Positions 9,177-17,785 of a stretch of 64,000 nt of DNA are shown here, one piece after another (the first letter of the stretch is position 1; every line of letters starts with the position of its first letter). Under the pieces are notes generated by a model that ran no database searches, was not told where the DNA came from, and saw only the letters and a program-made list of their open reading frames with translations. The DNA comes from Candidatus Eiseniibacteriota bacterium (GTDB lineage: Bacteria > Eisenbacteria > RBG-16-71-46 > CAIMUX01). The stretch covers positions 124,001 to 188,000 of the forward strand of contig JACKCR010000009.1 of assembly GCA_020633975.1 (NCBI GenBank), given 5' to 3'. The position numbers and the translations under genes are program-made.

Positions 9177-9207
9177 CCCGGGTCATCCGCCGCGGCGATG
9201 ACCCGGG
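9177..9207 (+). terminator. hairpin after gdhA
   Basis: An 11-bp perfect stem (9177-9187 with 9197-9207, CCCGGGTCATC) encloses a 9-base loop and begins 17 bases after the gdhA stop. There is no T-run, so it may be a 3' stabilising hairpin or a weak terminator. Confidence 0.5.
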
Positions 9208-9275
9208 CTCGAACGCCTCGTTCGCAGCCCGGCCTCGCTTTGCGGCCCGCCCTCGCTTGCGCCCTCGTTCGCTCC

Positions 9276-9316
9276 AAAAAAAGCCAGGACCGGGAACTCT
9301 GAAGAGCTCCCGGTCC
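9276..9316 (-). terminator. intrinsic terminator, minus orientation
   Basis: A 13-bp stem with one mismatch (9287-9299 with 9304-9316) and a 4-base loop is flanked by seven A at 9276-9282. Read on the minus strand, that is a GC hairpin, a short spacer and then seven T. It could stop minus-strand transcripts coming from the pgl operon end or antisense to the 9620 gene. Confidence 0.55.
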
Positions 9317-9619
9317 AACCCCGGCAGGACACTGGCTCGATGCCGAGCCAGAATCGCTCTCGCCAGTCTAGCAATAGGCCAAGTCCGGCAAATGGACATT
9401 CTCTCCTTGGCCTCGAAACTCCCCGCTAAGTGCAAACCATGCAATCGGTTGACTCGCCACCAGACGCAGGGTCCGAGGCCCCGGTTCGGTCCACCAGAAA
9501 CCGATCAAGATATGGGAAGTCGCGGACGATAGGGAGCGGGTACCCCGGGGGGGGGACCCTTCTTCCCGATCTGGGGCATTCGTTCCAACTTCCATACTCG
9601 TGTCCTCAGGAGACTCCCC

Positions 9620-10351
9620 GTGCTTCGTTGGCTGTCGCTATCCATTCCGCTCGCCTTCGGCCTCGTTGTGGCGGGACTCCTCACTCTCGCCATTCCGACG
9701 GTGCCGACAGCGGCACTGACGCGCGAGAGCGCTCTCGACGCGTGGGTGGAGATCCAGCAAAACGATCCTCAGACACTCGTGTTCGAGAAGATCGGCGAGA
9801 AGCGGTATCACTTCTCCACGGAACGGTTTCCCTACGACGGCGAGCTCGACGTGGTCAACGTCGCAATCGACGACCTCGGAATCATCGGCGACGACCCGTT
9901 GGACAACCGGATCGCGATCATCGAAGTCGACTTCGTGGACATGCCCGACGAGGTACGTCAGCGACACTTCCAGAGCCTCGGTCTCTGGGAGCGGAACAAC
10001 ACGCTCTACTATCAGAACGACACCGACACCTGGCTCTCGGCTCTGGAGTGGCAAAAGGCCCTGACCGAAACCTATTCGTCACCGTTCTGGTACTCGTGCT
10101 TCTCGTGGAGCAGCTGGGTGTGGATCGGCATCGCGCTTCTCCTGATTCTCATGGTCGTCACCATGTCACGGAAGGCGAACAAGCAGATCGACCGAACGAT
10201 GTCGGCTCAAGACAAGGTCATGGAAGACCACAAGGTTTCGCTCGAGCGGCAGGCAGAAGCGATCGCGCTCACGAAGGAAGCCATCGCAGAGAGTCGTCAC
10301 ACGAACCAACTCCTGGGCGACATCCTCGAGGAACTGAAGAAGAGCGCGTAG
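9620..10351 (+). CDS. membrane protein of unknown function
   Basis: The 243-residue product has an N-terminal hydrophobic segment (LSIPLAFGLVVAGLLTLAI) and an extracytoplasmic domain of about 115 residues rich in acidic and aromatic residues. A second transmembrane helix follows (WVWIGIALLLILMVVTM at about 170-187), then a charged helical tail of about 55 residues ending LGDILEELKKSA that is likely to be coiled-coil. I do not recognise the family. The start is a GTG at 9620 with CAGGAG 7 bases ahead. It ends 6 bases before the convergent pgl gene, so it looks like a single-gene unit. Confidence 0.65.
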   Translation: MLRWLSLSIPLAFGLVVAGLLTLAIPTVPTAALTRESALDAWVEIQQNDPQTLVFEKIGEKRYHFSTERFPYDGELDVVNVAIDDLGIIGDDPLDNRIAIIEVDFVDMPDEVRQRHFQSLGLWERNNTLYYQNDTDTWLSALEWQKALTETYSSPFWYSCFSWSSWVWIGIALLLILMVVTMSRKANKQIDRTMSAQDKVMEDHKVSLERQAEAIALTKEAIAESRHTNQLLGDILEELKKSA

Positions 10352-10357
10352 TAGGAA

Positions 10358-11209
10358 CTACCGAAGTCCTGCCGCAGACTCGGAATCGAGCATCCACGTC
10401 ACGGTTCCGCTGTTTGGAAGGACCTCAGGAACGATGGTCTGGATCCCATCACCGCCGAGAGCCGAGTGGACGACATCCGCCTTCTCCGCTCCCTTCGTCC
10501 AAAAGACCGTTCGCGAGGTTCTCCGTAAGGCAGCGGCGGTCATCGTGACTCTGCGCACCTTTGCCGGCGAAAGCGGAGCCGGTCCAACCCCCACCGACGA
10601 CTGGGCAACGTAGTCCAAGGGCGTCCCGGGAATGAGAGACGCGGTGTGTCCGTCGGGCCCGAGTCCCAAGACGACGAGGTCGAAGCCCCGGATCCGGTCG
10701 AACGTCGCCGAAAGCAGGTCCGCATAGTCGCGTGCCGCCTCTTCGAGGGGACGTTCGCCAGGGATCCGATGCACTTGATGCTCTGGGATCGGAACTTTGG
10801 CGAGCCAGGTGTCACGCACCATTCGGAAGTTGCTATCCGGGTGATCCGGCCCAACCCCTCGTTCGTCGCCAAAGTACACATGTGTGTGCGGCCAGACATC
10901 GTCGAGCGCGATCGTCCTCCCAACTCGAGACAAGGACCCCGCATTCTTCCAGGAACCAGCGCCGGCGGCCCTGTCCACACTGGGGTCGACGATCACATCC
11001 CTCCGAATCGACACTCGGCCCAACACCGCGCGCGGCGTACTCCCTCCGGGCACGACCACGTGGAAGGCACCGCGTGCCATCACCGACGCAGCCGCGGTCC
11101 AGACGAACTCTTCTGCGGCCCACGCCGTCCACTGCTCATCGTCTTGGGCGATGATGACTCGCGTCGACAGACGCTCCGTAGATTGGATGGAGCCCTCGGC
11201 GTCCCTCAT
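10358..11209 (-). CDS. pgl: 6-phosphogluconolactonase
   Basis: Pgl hydrolyses 6-phosphogluconolactone, the second oxidative pentose phosphate step. The NagB/DevB-type fold is indicated by FHVVVPGGSTPRAVL, VYFGDERGVGPDHPDSNFRM and the conserved FDLVVLGLGPDGHTASLIPG. The open frame extends to 11341 within zwf, but the ATG at 11209 overlaps the zwf stop as TGATG, so translation is coupled and the product is 283 residues. A stretch of about 25 extra residues (VDRAAGAGSWKNAGSL) sits between the GGS loop and the DER motif. It is the last gene of the tkt-zwf-pgl unit. Confidence 0.93.
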   Translation of the reverse strand: MRDAEGSIQSTERLSTRVIIAQDDEQWTAWAAEEFVWTAAASVMARGAFHVVVPGGSTPRAVLGRVSIRRDVIVDPSVDRAAGAGSWKNAGSLSRVGRTIALDDVWPHTHVYFGDERGVGPDHPDSNFRMVRDTWLAKVPIPEHQVHRIPGERPLEEAARDYADLLSATFDRIRGFDLVVLGLGPDGHTASLIPGTPLDYVAQSSVGVGPAPLSPAKVRRVTMTAAALRRTSRTVFWTKGAEKADVVHSALGGDGIQTIVPEVLPNSGTVTWMLDSESAAGLR

Positions 11210-12804
11210 CAGCAACGAGGCGTTCCCGGAACTTCGTTCCGCCAAGCGCGGCCGTCGCGTTCCATGATCCGATCCGAAGCGTCCGGCCCCCAACTCCCAG
11301 ACCAGTACGGGTGGACGGGACAGTGCTCGGTCGTACGCCACGCATCCAGGATCGGATCGACGAAACGCCAGGCGTAGTCGACTTCGTCTTCACGTGCGAA
11401 CAGAGTGCTGTCGCCGTGGATCGCATCGAGGAGAAGTCGCTCATAGGCTTCGGGCGGTGCCGAATCGAACGACGTCTGGTAGTGGAATGCGAGCTCGACG
11501 GGATCGATGGAGAACTTGGTGCCCGGCTTCTTGGATCCGACTCGGAGCAAGATCCCTTCCTCGGGCTGGATCTGCAAGATGAGGACGTTCGGATCCGGCA
11601 ACCGTTCGTGTGCGGCACGGAACAGTGCGAGGGGCGGCTGCTTGAACGTGATCGTGATCTCGGTCGACCTAGTCTTCAGTCTCTTTCCAGCCCTGAGGTA
11701 GAACGGCACACCCGCCCAGCGCCAGTTGTCGACGAAGCACTTGAAGGCTGCAAACGTCTCCGTCTTGGAATGAGGATCGACGTCGGACTCGTAGCGATAC
11801 GCATTCACGCGCTCTCCGTCGACGTCACCTTCCGCGTACTGACCGCGCACGACCGACTTCCGGATGTCTTCCTCCGTCAGACGGTTCAGGGCCATCAGCA
11901 CCTTCACCTTCTCGTTCCTGACGTGCTCGGCGCGGAACCGGATCGGCACCTCCATTCCCACGAGGCAGAGCAGCTGCAGCATGTGGTTCTGGACGATGTC
12001 TCGGAGCACCCCGGCCTTGTCGAAGTACTCGCCTCGACGACCCACTCCCAGAGTCTCCGCGACCGTGATCTGCACGTGGTCCACATACCGACGATTCCAG
12101 AGCGGCTCGAAGATCCCGTTCGCGAGACGGAAGACCAAGATGTTCTGGACCGTCTCCTTCCCGAGGTAGTGATCGATGCGGTAGATCTGCGTCTCGGTGA
12201 ATGCACTGTGGACCTGCTGGTTCAGTACGCGAGCAGACTCCAAGTCCTCGCCGAACGGCTTCTCCACGATGATCCGGACTCGCTCCGGCGTCTCTCTTTG
12301 CGAGAGTCCGGACGATGCGATGTTGCGGAGAGCTTCGGGAAACGACGTCGGGGGGATCGCCAGGTAGTAGAGACGGATCGAGTTGTCCTTTGCATCCGCC
12401 TCGACGGCCTCGAGCTTCTCGCGGATTCGCTGAAACGTCTCGGGGTCCTCGAGCGCTCCTTGAACGTAGTGCATGTTCTGGGCGAATCCAGACCACAGCT
12501 CCTCATCGAGTTTCCCCAGACGGCTGTGTTCCCCCACCGCGTTCTTCATCTCGTCACGGAACACGTCGTCGCTCCGCTCGCTCCTCGAGTTCCCGATCAG
12601 GGAGAACCGCTCGGGAAGGAATCCCTCGCAACGAAGTGCATAGAGCGCCGGCAACAGCTTCCGCTTTGCGAGGTCGCCCGTCGCGCCGAAGATCACGATG
12701 CTGACGGGCCGGTCCGGATCGATCCGTCCCTGCGAGGCGAGAATCGAGTCGGCCAAATCCTTCGACTCGGCCACTGACTCGAGGGGCTCCTTCGCGTCGG
12801 TCAT
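11209..12804 (-). CDS. zwf: glucose-6-phosphate 1-dehydrogenase
   Basis: Zwf oxidises glucose 6-phosphate with NADP and commits carbon to the pentose phosphate route. The 531-residue protein shows the nucleotide loop [19 protein letters not shown] and the active-site signature [25 protein letters not shown] lies between them. The start is the ATG at 12804, which shares its A with the TGA stop of tkt; the longer frame to 13044 lies inside tkt. Together with tkt and pgl it gives NADPH and ribose phosphates from one transcript. The 6-phosphogluconate dehydrogenase gene is not in this window. Confidence 0.96.
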   Translation of the reverse strand: MTDAKEPLESVAESKDLADSILASQGRIDPDRPVSIVIFGATGDLAKRKLLPALYALRCEGFLPERFSLIGNSRSERSDDVFRDEMKNAVGEHSRLGKLDEELWSGFAQNMHYVQGALEDPETFQRIREKLEAVEADAKDNSIRLYYLAIPPTSFPEALRNIASSGLSQRETPERVRIIVEKPFGEDLESARVLNQQVHSAFTETQIYRIDHYLGKETVQNILVFRLANGIFEPLWNRRYVDHVQITVAETLGVGRRGEYFDKAGVLRDIVQNHMLQLLCLVGMEVPIRFRAEHVRNEKVKVLMALNRLTEEDIRKSVVRGQYAEGDVDGERVNAYRYESDVDPHSKTETFAAFKCFVDNWRWAGVPFYLRAGKRLKTRSTEITITFKQPPLALFRAAHERLPDPNVLILQIQPEEGILLRVGSKKPGTKFSIDPVELAFHYQTSFDSAPPEAYERLLLDAIHGDSTLFAREDEVDYAWRFVDPILDAWRTTEHCPVHPYWSGSWGPDASDRIMERDGRAWRNEVPGTPRC

Positions 12805-14831
12805 CACAGTAGCTCCTTCACCGTTTGCACCACGTGTTCCGCCGTGAAACCGAACTTCTGCATGTTCGTATCGCCAGGAGCGGAAGCGCCGAAGTGGTCG
12901 ATTCCGACCGCGATCCCGCGCTTGCCGAGGTATCGGCACCAGCCGAAGGTCGAGCCGGCCTCGATCGACACCCGAACGCCGTCCTCCGGCCCGAGCACCG
13001 ACTTCCGATACGCGGGATCCTGCTCCTCGAACCGCTCCCAGCATGGCATGCTCACGACTCGCGCGCCCGTCCCCTCTGCCTCGAGCTTTTCGGCAGCCGC
13101 AACCGCCACCTGCACTTCGGATCCGGTTGCAAGTAGCGTGACGGTAGAACTACCCGCCGCCGCTGTCGCCGGCTCCCGAAGCACATAGCCACCTCTGTAA
13201 GCTCCGTCCTCTTGTCCCAACCCTGCGCGATCACGCGCTAGTGTCGGCAGATTCTGGCGACTCAGCACCAATACCGCGGGTCCATTCCTCCGCTCGATCA
13301 CGGAGCGCCAACACTCCGCAACCTCTCGGGTATCGGCAGGACGGTGGACGTGCACTCCCGGAATCGCTCGAAGCGACGCCAAGTGCTCGACCGGCTGGTG
13401 AGTCGGACCATCTTCACCCAGACCAACGGAGTCATGCGTAAAGACGAACACCGACGACAGGTGGGACAACGCGGCCAAACGCAGGACCGGTCGCAGATAG
13501 TCAGAGAAGACGAAGAACGTCGAACCAAATGGTCGAAGACCTCCATGCGCCGCCATCCCGTTCAGGATCGACCCCATCCCATGCTCACGTATCCCGAACT
13601 GGATGTTCCGGCCCGAGCGGTCTTCCTTGGAGAAGTTCGTGCTCGTCTTGAGATACGTCTTGGTCGATGGATCGAGGTCAGCAGAACCGCCCACGAGCTC
13701 CGGGACAGCTGCAGCGAGCGCTTGGAGGACCCGCCCAGACGAGCTCCGCGTCGCCTCCGGCTTCCCAGCGTCTTCCACTCCGAGACACGCGGACATCCAG
13801 TCCTTTGGGAGTTCGTCGGCGAAAACGCGATCGAACTCGCTCGCCTCGGCCGCGTGTTCCGAAGCGTACTGGTCCCGCACGGATCTCCACTCGGCATGAG
13901 ACCGGGCACGCTCCTGGACCTTCTCGGCGAAGTGAGTGCGGACTTCGTCCGGCACGAGGAACGTCTCATCCTCGGGCCATCCGTACACCCGCTTCGTCGC
14001 CTTGACCTCCTCGGCGCCGAGCGGTTCGCCGTGTGCTTCCTTCGTTCCTGCGCGGTGCGGACTCCCATAGCCGATGACCGATCGAACGGAGATGAGCGTT
14101 GGTCGAGCATCCTCGTCCTTTGCCTCGCGAGTCGCGGCCCGAAGCGCATCGAGATCGTTGATGTCGTGAACGGTGAGAGTCTGCCATCCCATCGACCTGA
14201 ACCGAGCCGGAACGTCCTCGGTGAACGCGAGGTCGGTACTGCCGGCGATCGAGATCTTGTTGTCGTCGTAGAAGCAGATGAGCTTTCCGAGTCCGAGATG
14301 ACCTGCGAGCGAGCACGCTTCGTAGGCCACGCCCTCCATCAGATCTCCGTCCGAGCAGATCACCCAGGTCCGGTGATCCACCAGCGCATGTCCGGGCCGA
14401 TTGAACCTCGCTGCAAGCATCTGCTCCGCAATCGCCAGGCCGACGGCGTTGGAGATTCCCTGGCCCAAAGGCCCCGTCGTGACCTCGATCCCGGGGATCA
14501 TTCCTCGTTCCGGATGCCCTGCCGTCCGGCTACCCCATTGACGGAACGACTTCAGCTCGTCCAAGGACACCCCGTAGCCGGAAAGATGCAGCATCGAATA
14601 GAGCAGCATCGATGCGTGCCCCGCCGAAAGCACGAACCGGTCACGGTCCGGCCAATCCGGGCTCTCTGGGTCGTACCGCATCTCTTCCGTCCAGAGGAGA
14701 TAGGTGAGTGGGGCCAACGCCATCGGAGTTCCCGGGTGCCCCGAGTTCGCGGCTTGGACACCGTCCATGGAAAGCGTTCGGATCGTATTGACGGCGAGAT
14801 CCGTCAGCGGCATCGCGGCGGTCCACGACAT
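12804..14831 (-). CDS. tkt: transketolase
   Basis: Transketolase moves two-carbon units between sugar phosphates using thiamine diphosphate. The protein of 675 residues has [16 protein letters not shown] at the N-terminus, the ThDP/metal motif beginning [11 protein letters not shown] with the distal part [15 protein letters not shown], and [22 protein letters not shown] of the pyrimidine domain. I use the ATG at 14831 since GGGAGGGAG lies just ahead; an in-frame ATG at 14870 would add 13 residues. It is the first gene of the operon; its cofactor is the product of the thiDEL genes 8 kb away. Confidence 0.96.
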   Translation of the reverse strand: MSWTAAMPLTDLAVNTIRTLSMDGVQAANSGHPGTPMALAPLTYLLWTEEMRYDPESPDWPDRDRFVLSAGHASMLLYSMLHLSGYGVSLDELKSFRQWGSRTAGHPERGMIPGIEVTTGPLGQGISNAVGLAIAEQMLAARFNRPGHALVDHRTWVICSDGDLMEGVAYEACSLAGHLGLGKLICFYDDNKISIAGSTDLAFTEDVPARFRSMGWQTLTVHDINDLDALRAATREAKDEDARPTLISVRSVIGYGSPHRAGTKEAHGEPLGAEEVKATKRVYGWPEDETFLVPDEVRTHFAEKVQERARSHAEWRSVRDQYASEHAAEASEFDRVFADELPKDWMSACLGVEDAGKPEATRSSSGRVLQALAAAVPELVGGSADLDPSTKTYLKTSTNFSKEDRSGRNIQFGIREHGMGSILNGMAAHGGLRPFGSTFFVFSDYLRPVLRLAALSHLSSVFVFTHDSVGLGEDGPTHQPVEHLASLRAIPGVHVHRPADTREVAECWRSVIERRNGPAVLVLSRQNLPTLARDRAGLGQEDGAYRGGYVLREPATAAAGSSTVTLLATGSEVQVAVAAAEKLEAEGTGARVVSMPCWERFEEQDPAYRKSVLGPEDGVRVSIEAGSTFGWCRYLGKRGIAVGIDHFGASAPGDTNMQKFGFTAEHVVQTVKELL

Positions 14832-15019
14832 TCGGGACTCCCTCCCTTGTAAGCCGAAGAACCTCGGCATGGCGCGTCGGCGCTTCGTTCCCTGGCGTTT
14901 CGGAACCGTTTGGCTCCGCGTACCATACCTCGCCTGGGGGCTCAGCTGCGAGCCCGTCCCCCATGGGTTGGCGCGGGGCGGGGGGGCTGGGGCCCATCCC
15001 GCCTCGCATTCACCGATGG

Positions 15020-17212
15020 CTATCCGTCGATGGCGGGATTTCCACGTACGTAGCGCTCGATTCCATCGATGGCAGGGTTCTCACGGGCATACCGCTCGAC
15101 GACGTCTCGAAGTTCATCGAGGTTGCCCGGCCACTCGCGATGGCTCCAGTCGCGCAGGACGTCGGCCGGAAGCACGCGGACGCACTTGCCAAACCTCTGC
15201 TCCCATCCCAGAACGAGGTCCCGAACCAGTCGCGGGATATCCTCGTACCGCTCCCGGAGCGGAGGCAGCTCGATCACCACGCGGTCCAAGTGGCGATGAA
15301 GGCTAGGGCAGACAGGCGTCGGATGGGCCTCCCCAGGGCGACTCCTCGCAGCGGCGATCACCCGAATCGTGCTGGGACTCGCGGGATCGGTAACCTCCGC
15401 GATCCACTCCGCCAACCGGTGCTGACACTCCAGGCGTAGGCTCGTGATCGAATCGAGAAACAGTGTTCCCCCCTCCGCGATCTGACGGAGGCCGGAACGA
15501 CCGTTCTTTCCTCTCAGTTCGCGTTCGAGCGCCTCTCGATCGACGTTTGCGCAGTGGAAGGGAACGTAGGGACCCGAACGGCGGGACCAGTAATGGATCT
15601 GACGGCTGAGTGATTCGAGTCCGGTCCCTGGAGATCCACGCAGAAGAAGGGGTATATCCAACTCTGACACACTTTTGGCGAGCTGAAGAGCTCGGACCAT
15701 CTCGGGTGTAGTGGAGCGGAGACCCAGCTCGAGATCGTGGTTCCTTCCACTCGAGCTCCGCGCCCTGAACGCGGTGCCAGACAGGTTTCCAGCGGTCGAC
15801 CCAGTCATACCGTTCGTTCTAGATCTTGGGGCCGCCTGCGGGCTTCGGGCCGTAGCCCGCACTGTCGCTCCGCGCCGTTTGCCACTTCCCGCTCCCTGCG
15901 TCGCCCGCGGCACGGAGCCCGCGGAACTCGAGCGGTACACGACGAGTCCATTCCATCGACGACGCAACGCGATGATCCGGCCCCTCTCGTACGTCTCGCC
16001 CAGGCGATCCAGCATGGTCTTTGCGGATTCGATTCGGCTTTCGGCTTCTTCCCTCTCCCCCCGTCGGTAGGCGATCTCGGCCAGAACTCGGTGGCATGTA
16101 GCCACCTCGTAGGAATCCCCGAACCCTTCCGCCAACACCTTCGCGCGCTCGGCTCGTGCACTGGCCTGGTTCAGATCACCCAGGCCCAAAGAGACTTCGG
16201 CGAGCCGCCTCAACACCTCGAACACGATGTCACCTTCGGGAGCAATCCGAAGACCGATCGCAAGTGCCCTCTGGAGGATCGTCTCGGCCCGGGCCCAGCG
16301 TCCCTCCGAGAGGTAGAGCTCCCCTAGGAACTCGAGTGCGAGTCCCATATCGCGCTCTGCGCCCATGCGCCTCGCGTTGACGATCACTTCGGCAAGGTGC
16401 GACCGCGCCGCCTCCGGATTTCCACTCCGGATCTCAGCCATCGCAATCGCGAGATGGATCGTGACCATTCGCCGAACCGATCCGAGTTGAGCCGCGCGCA
16501 CCAATGCGTCTTCGAGGAGTTCTCGCCCCGAACGGAACTCCCCCCGCTTCACGCGTACGACGCCGAGGTTGATGCATGCCGCAAGCGCTTTGTCGGTCAG
16601 ACCGAGCTCTTCGTAGCGAAACCTCGCTTCTTGGTACAGCGCATCGGCCTTGTCCCACTGGCAGTCCAGAAGATGCGTGTTCGCGATCCCGAGTAGAGAA
16701 TCGACTTGGCCCTCCTTCGAGCCGAGACGGTCGTACAGTTCGAGCACGTGCTCATAGAAGCGGCGTGCATCCGCAGGACACTTCTGCGCCAGCATGGACT
16801 GCGCAACGACCATCGCCGTTCGCGCCAAGTAGACCGAGGGCACACCGTCTCCCGCGTCGAAGTATGCGCGGCCAATCTCGACGACGCGTCGATACTCGCC
16901 GCGACGGTGCAGGATGCGGAGCTGGAGAAGGAATCTCCAAGAGTCGAACGAACGGACCGACTCGGCCTCCGGAAGCACCGGCTGTCCTACGATCCTGAAC
17001 GCTTCCTCGACCCGACCCAACCCGACGAGCGCTTCAGCTCGCAGCAGATGAATCTCCTCGTCCCAACCGTTGTCGGGGAAGGACGAGAGCGTTTCGATGG
17101 CTGCCGAGTAGGCGGATGACGCGACATAGATGCGCGCTAGCTCTAGAGAGGTTTGTCGTTTCGCTCGAGTCGCACTCGATACGTCCCATGACGGGGGCGT
17201 GGACCGCTTCAT
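15020..17212 (-). CDS. TPR protein with degenerate sigma-54-type AAA+ domain
   Basis: The 730-residue protein has about 430 residues of TPR-like helical repeats, an Arg/Ser/Gly-rich linker (about 430-500) and a C-terminal domain clearly related to sigma-54 activator ATPases. That domain is decayed. The Walker A segment (526-534) reads GSPGTGLES with Leu for the essential Lys. The stretch where GAFTGA should be is replaced by RGKNGRSGLRQ. Walker B (GGTLFLDSI, D587) has Ser for Glu. The arginine region ELPPLRERYEDIP and the REWPGNLDELRDVVERY helix remain. No Fis-type DNA-binding domain follows; the chain ends in a duplicated 13-residue unit. It is probably a regulator or scaffold that can neither hydrolyse ATP nor contact sigma-54. 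Confidence 0.75.
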   Translation of the reverse strand: MKRSTPPSWDVSSATRAKRQTSLELARIYVASSAYSAAIETLSSFPDNGWDEEIHLLRAEALVGLGRVEEAFRIVGQPVLPEAESVRSFDSWRFLLQLRILHRRGEYRRVVEIGRAYFDAGDGVPSVYLARTAMVVAQSMLAQKCPADARRFYEHVLELYDRLGSKEGQVDSLLGIANTHLLDCQWDKADALYQEARFRYEELGLTDKALAACINLGVVRVKRGEFRSGRELLEDALVRAAQLGSVRRMVTIHLAIAMAEIRSGNPEAARSHLAEVIVNARRMGAERDMGLALEFLGELYLSEGRWARAETILQRALAIGLRIAPEGDIVFEVLRRLAEVSLGLGDLNQASARAERAKVLAEGFGDSYEVATCHRVLAEIAYRRGEREEAESRIESAKTMLDRLGETYERGRIIALRRRWNGLVVYRSSSAGSVPRATQGAGSGKRRGATVRATARSPQAAPRSRTNGMTGSTAGNLSGTAFRARSSSGRNHDLELGLRSTTPEMVRALQLAKSVSELDIPLLLRGSPGTGLESLSRQIHYWSRRSGPYVPFHCANVDREALERELRGKNGRSGLRQIAEGGTLFLDSITSLRLECQHRLAEWIAEVTDPASPSTIRVIAAARSRPGEAHPTPVCPSLHRHLDRVVIELPPLRERYEDIPRLVRDLVLGWEQRFGKCVRVLPADVLRDWSHREWPGNLDELRDVVERYARENPAIDGIERYVRGNPAIDG
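15023..15100 (-). repeat. 39-bp in-frame tandem duplication at gene end
   Basis: The last 26 codons of the TPR-AAA+ gene are two similar 39-bp units encoding VERYARENPAIDG and IERYVRGNPAIDG, directly followed by a TAG stop. The place where a helix-turn-helix would begin in NtrC-type proteins is taken by this duplication. Confidence 0.8.
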
Positions 17213-17224
17213 CGATCCCCCTTT

Positions 17225-17551
17225 CTACAGACGCACGCGAGAGAGGTAGAACGCGAGAACCCGAACCATCCAGCCGACATTGGCCGTCTCTCCGAAAGTC
17301 TCGGAGGACAGCGACGACGCGGCCGCTTCGCTTCCCCCCAAAGGCATTCCCGGGTCCTTTGGAACGTCAGGAACGTGGGGGTTCAGTTCGGGCTCTTCGA
17401 ACGGCGTTCCATCGCACTCTATGGGACCCGCGGGCCTCTGATTCGGCAAGACGCCGCCTCCGGGTGTGGAGAACCCGGTGGTGAACAAGACGACAGTCGC
17501 TGAGAGTGTGATGAGGAAGGATGTACGAATGGGAGTAGCTATTGGCTTCAT
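17225..17551 (-). CDS. small secreted or membrane-anchored protein
   Basis: The 108-residue product starts MKPIATPIRTSFLITLSATVV and looks like a signal peptide or membrane anchor, ending near FTTGFSTPG. The rest is rich in Pro, Gly and acidic residues with a C-terminal hydrophobic stretch (WMVRVLAFYLSRVRL). No family is recognised. The ATG at 17551 is preceded by GGAGG at 5 bases, better than the upstream in-frame starts. The gene ends 12 bases before the TPR-AAA+ gene, so the two are likely to be one operon. Confidence 0.55.
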   Translation of the reverse strand: MKPIATPIRTSFLITLSATVVLFTTGFSTPGGGVLPNQRPAGPIECDGTPFEEPELNPHVPDVPKDPGMPLGGSEAAASSLSSETFGETANVGWMVRVLAFYLSRVRL

Positions 17552-17785
17552 CTGTGCCTCCGGGTCCGAGCCGAGTCCCGGCAATGGGAGATCGGCCGTG
17601 GAGCTTGGCTTCACGTCGGGGTGTTTCGAAGGGGGGACGCTCGAAACGGACTTTCCTGGAGACGAGGGCCTGATTCCGTGGGCCTCGTAGAGGACGCTAC
17701 CCAGGAGCCCCATCGGCAGTCAACAACACAGCCATCGAAGTCCAAGTCTCCGTGCGGGGGGGATCTTTGGACTTGCCTCGACGAA

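Larger units (their letters stand above)
9161..9619. other. intergenic region with hairpins, no gene
   Basis: This 459-base stretch follows gdhA. It holds two strong inverted repeats (listed separately), a repetitive CT/CG-rich stretch around 9210-9275 and a run of nine G at about 9546-9554. The open frames crossing it have no recognisable product. A promoter for the gene at 9620 should lie here, but I cannot assign it. Confidence 0.5.

Noticed and set aside
11311-12777. 488-codon open frame antisense to zwf
   Set aside because: Shadow of the zwf gene; no domain or start signal is seen.
13344-14852. 502-codon open frame antisense to tkt
   Set aside because: Shadow of the transketolase gene with shadow-like composition.
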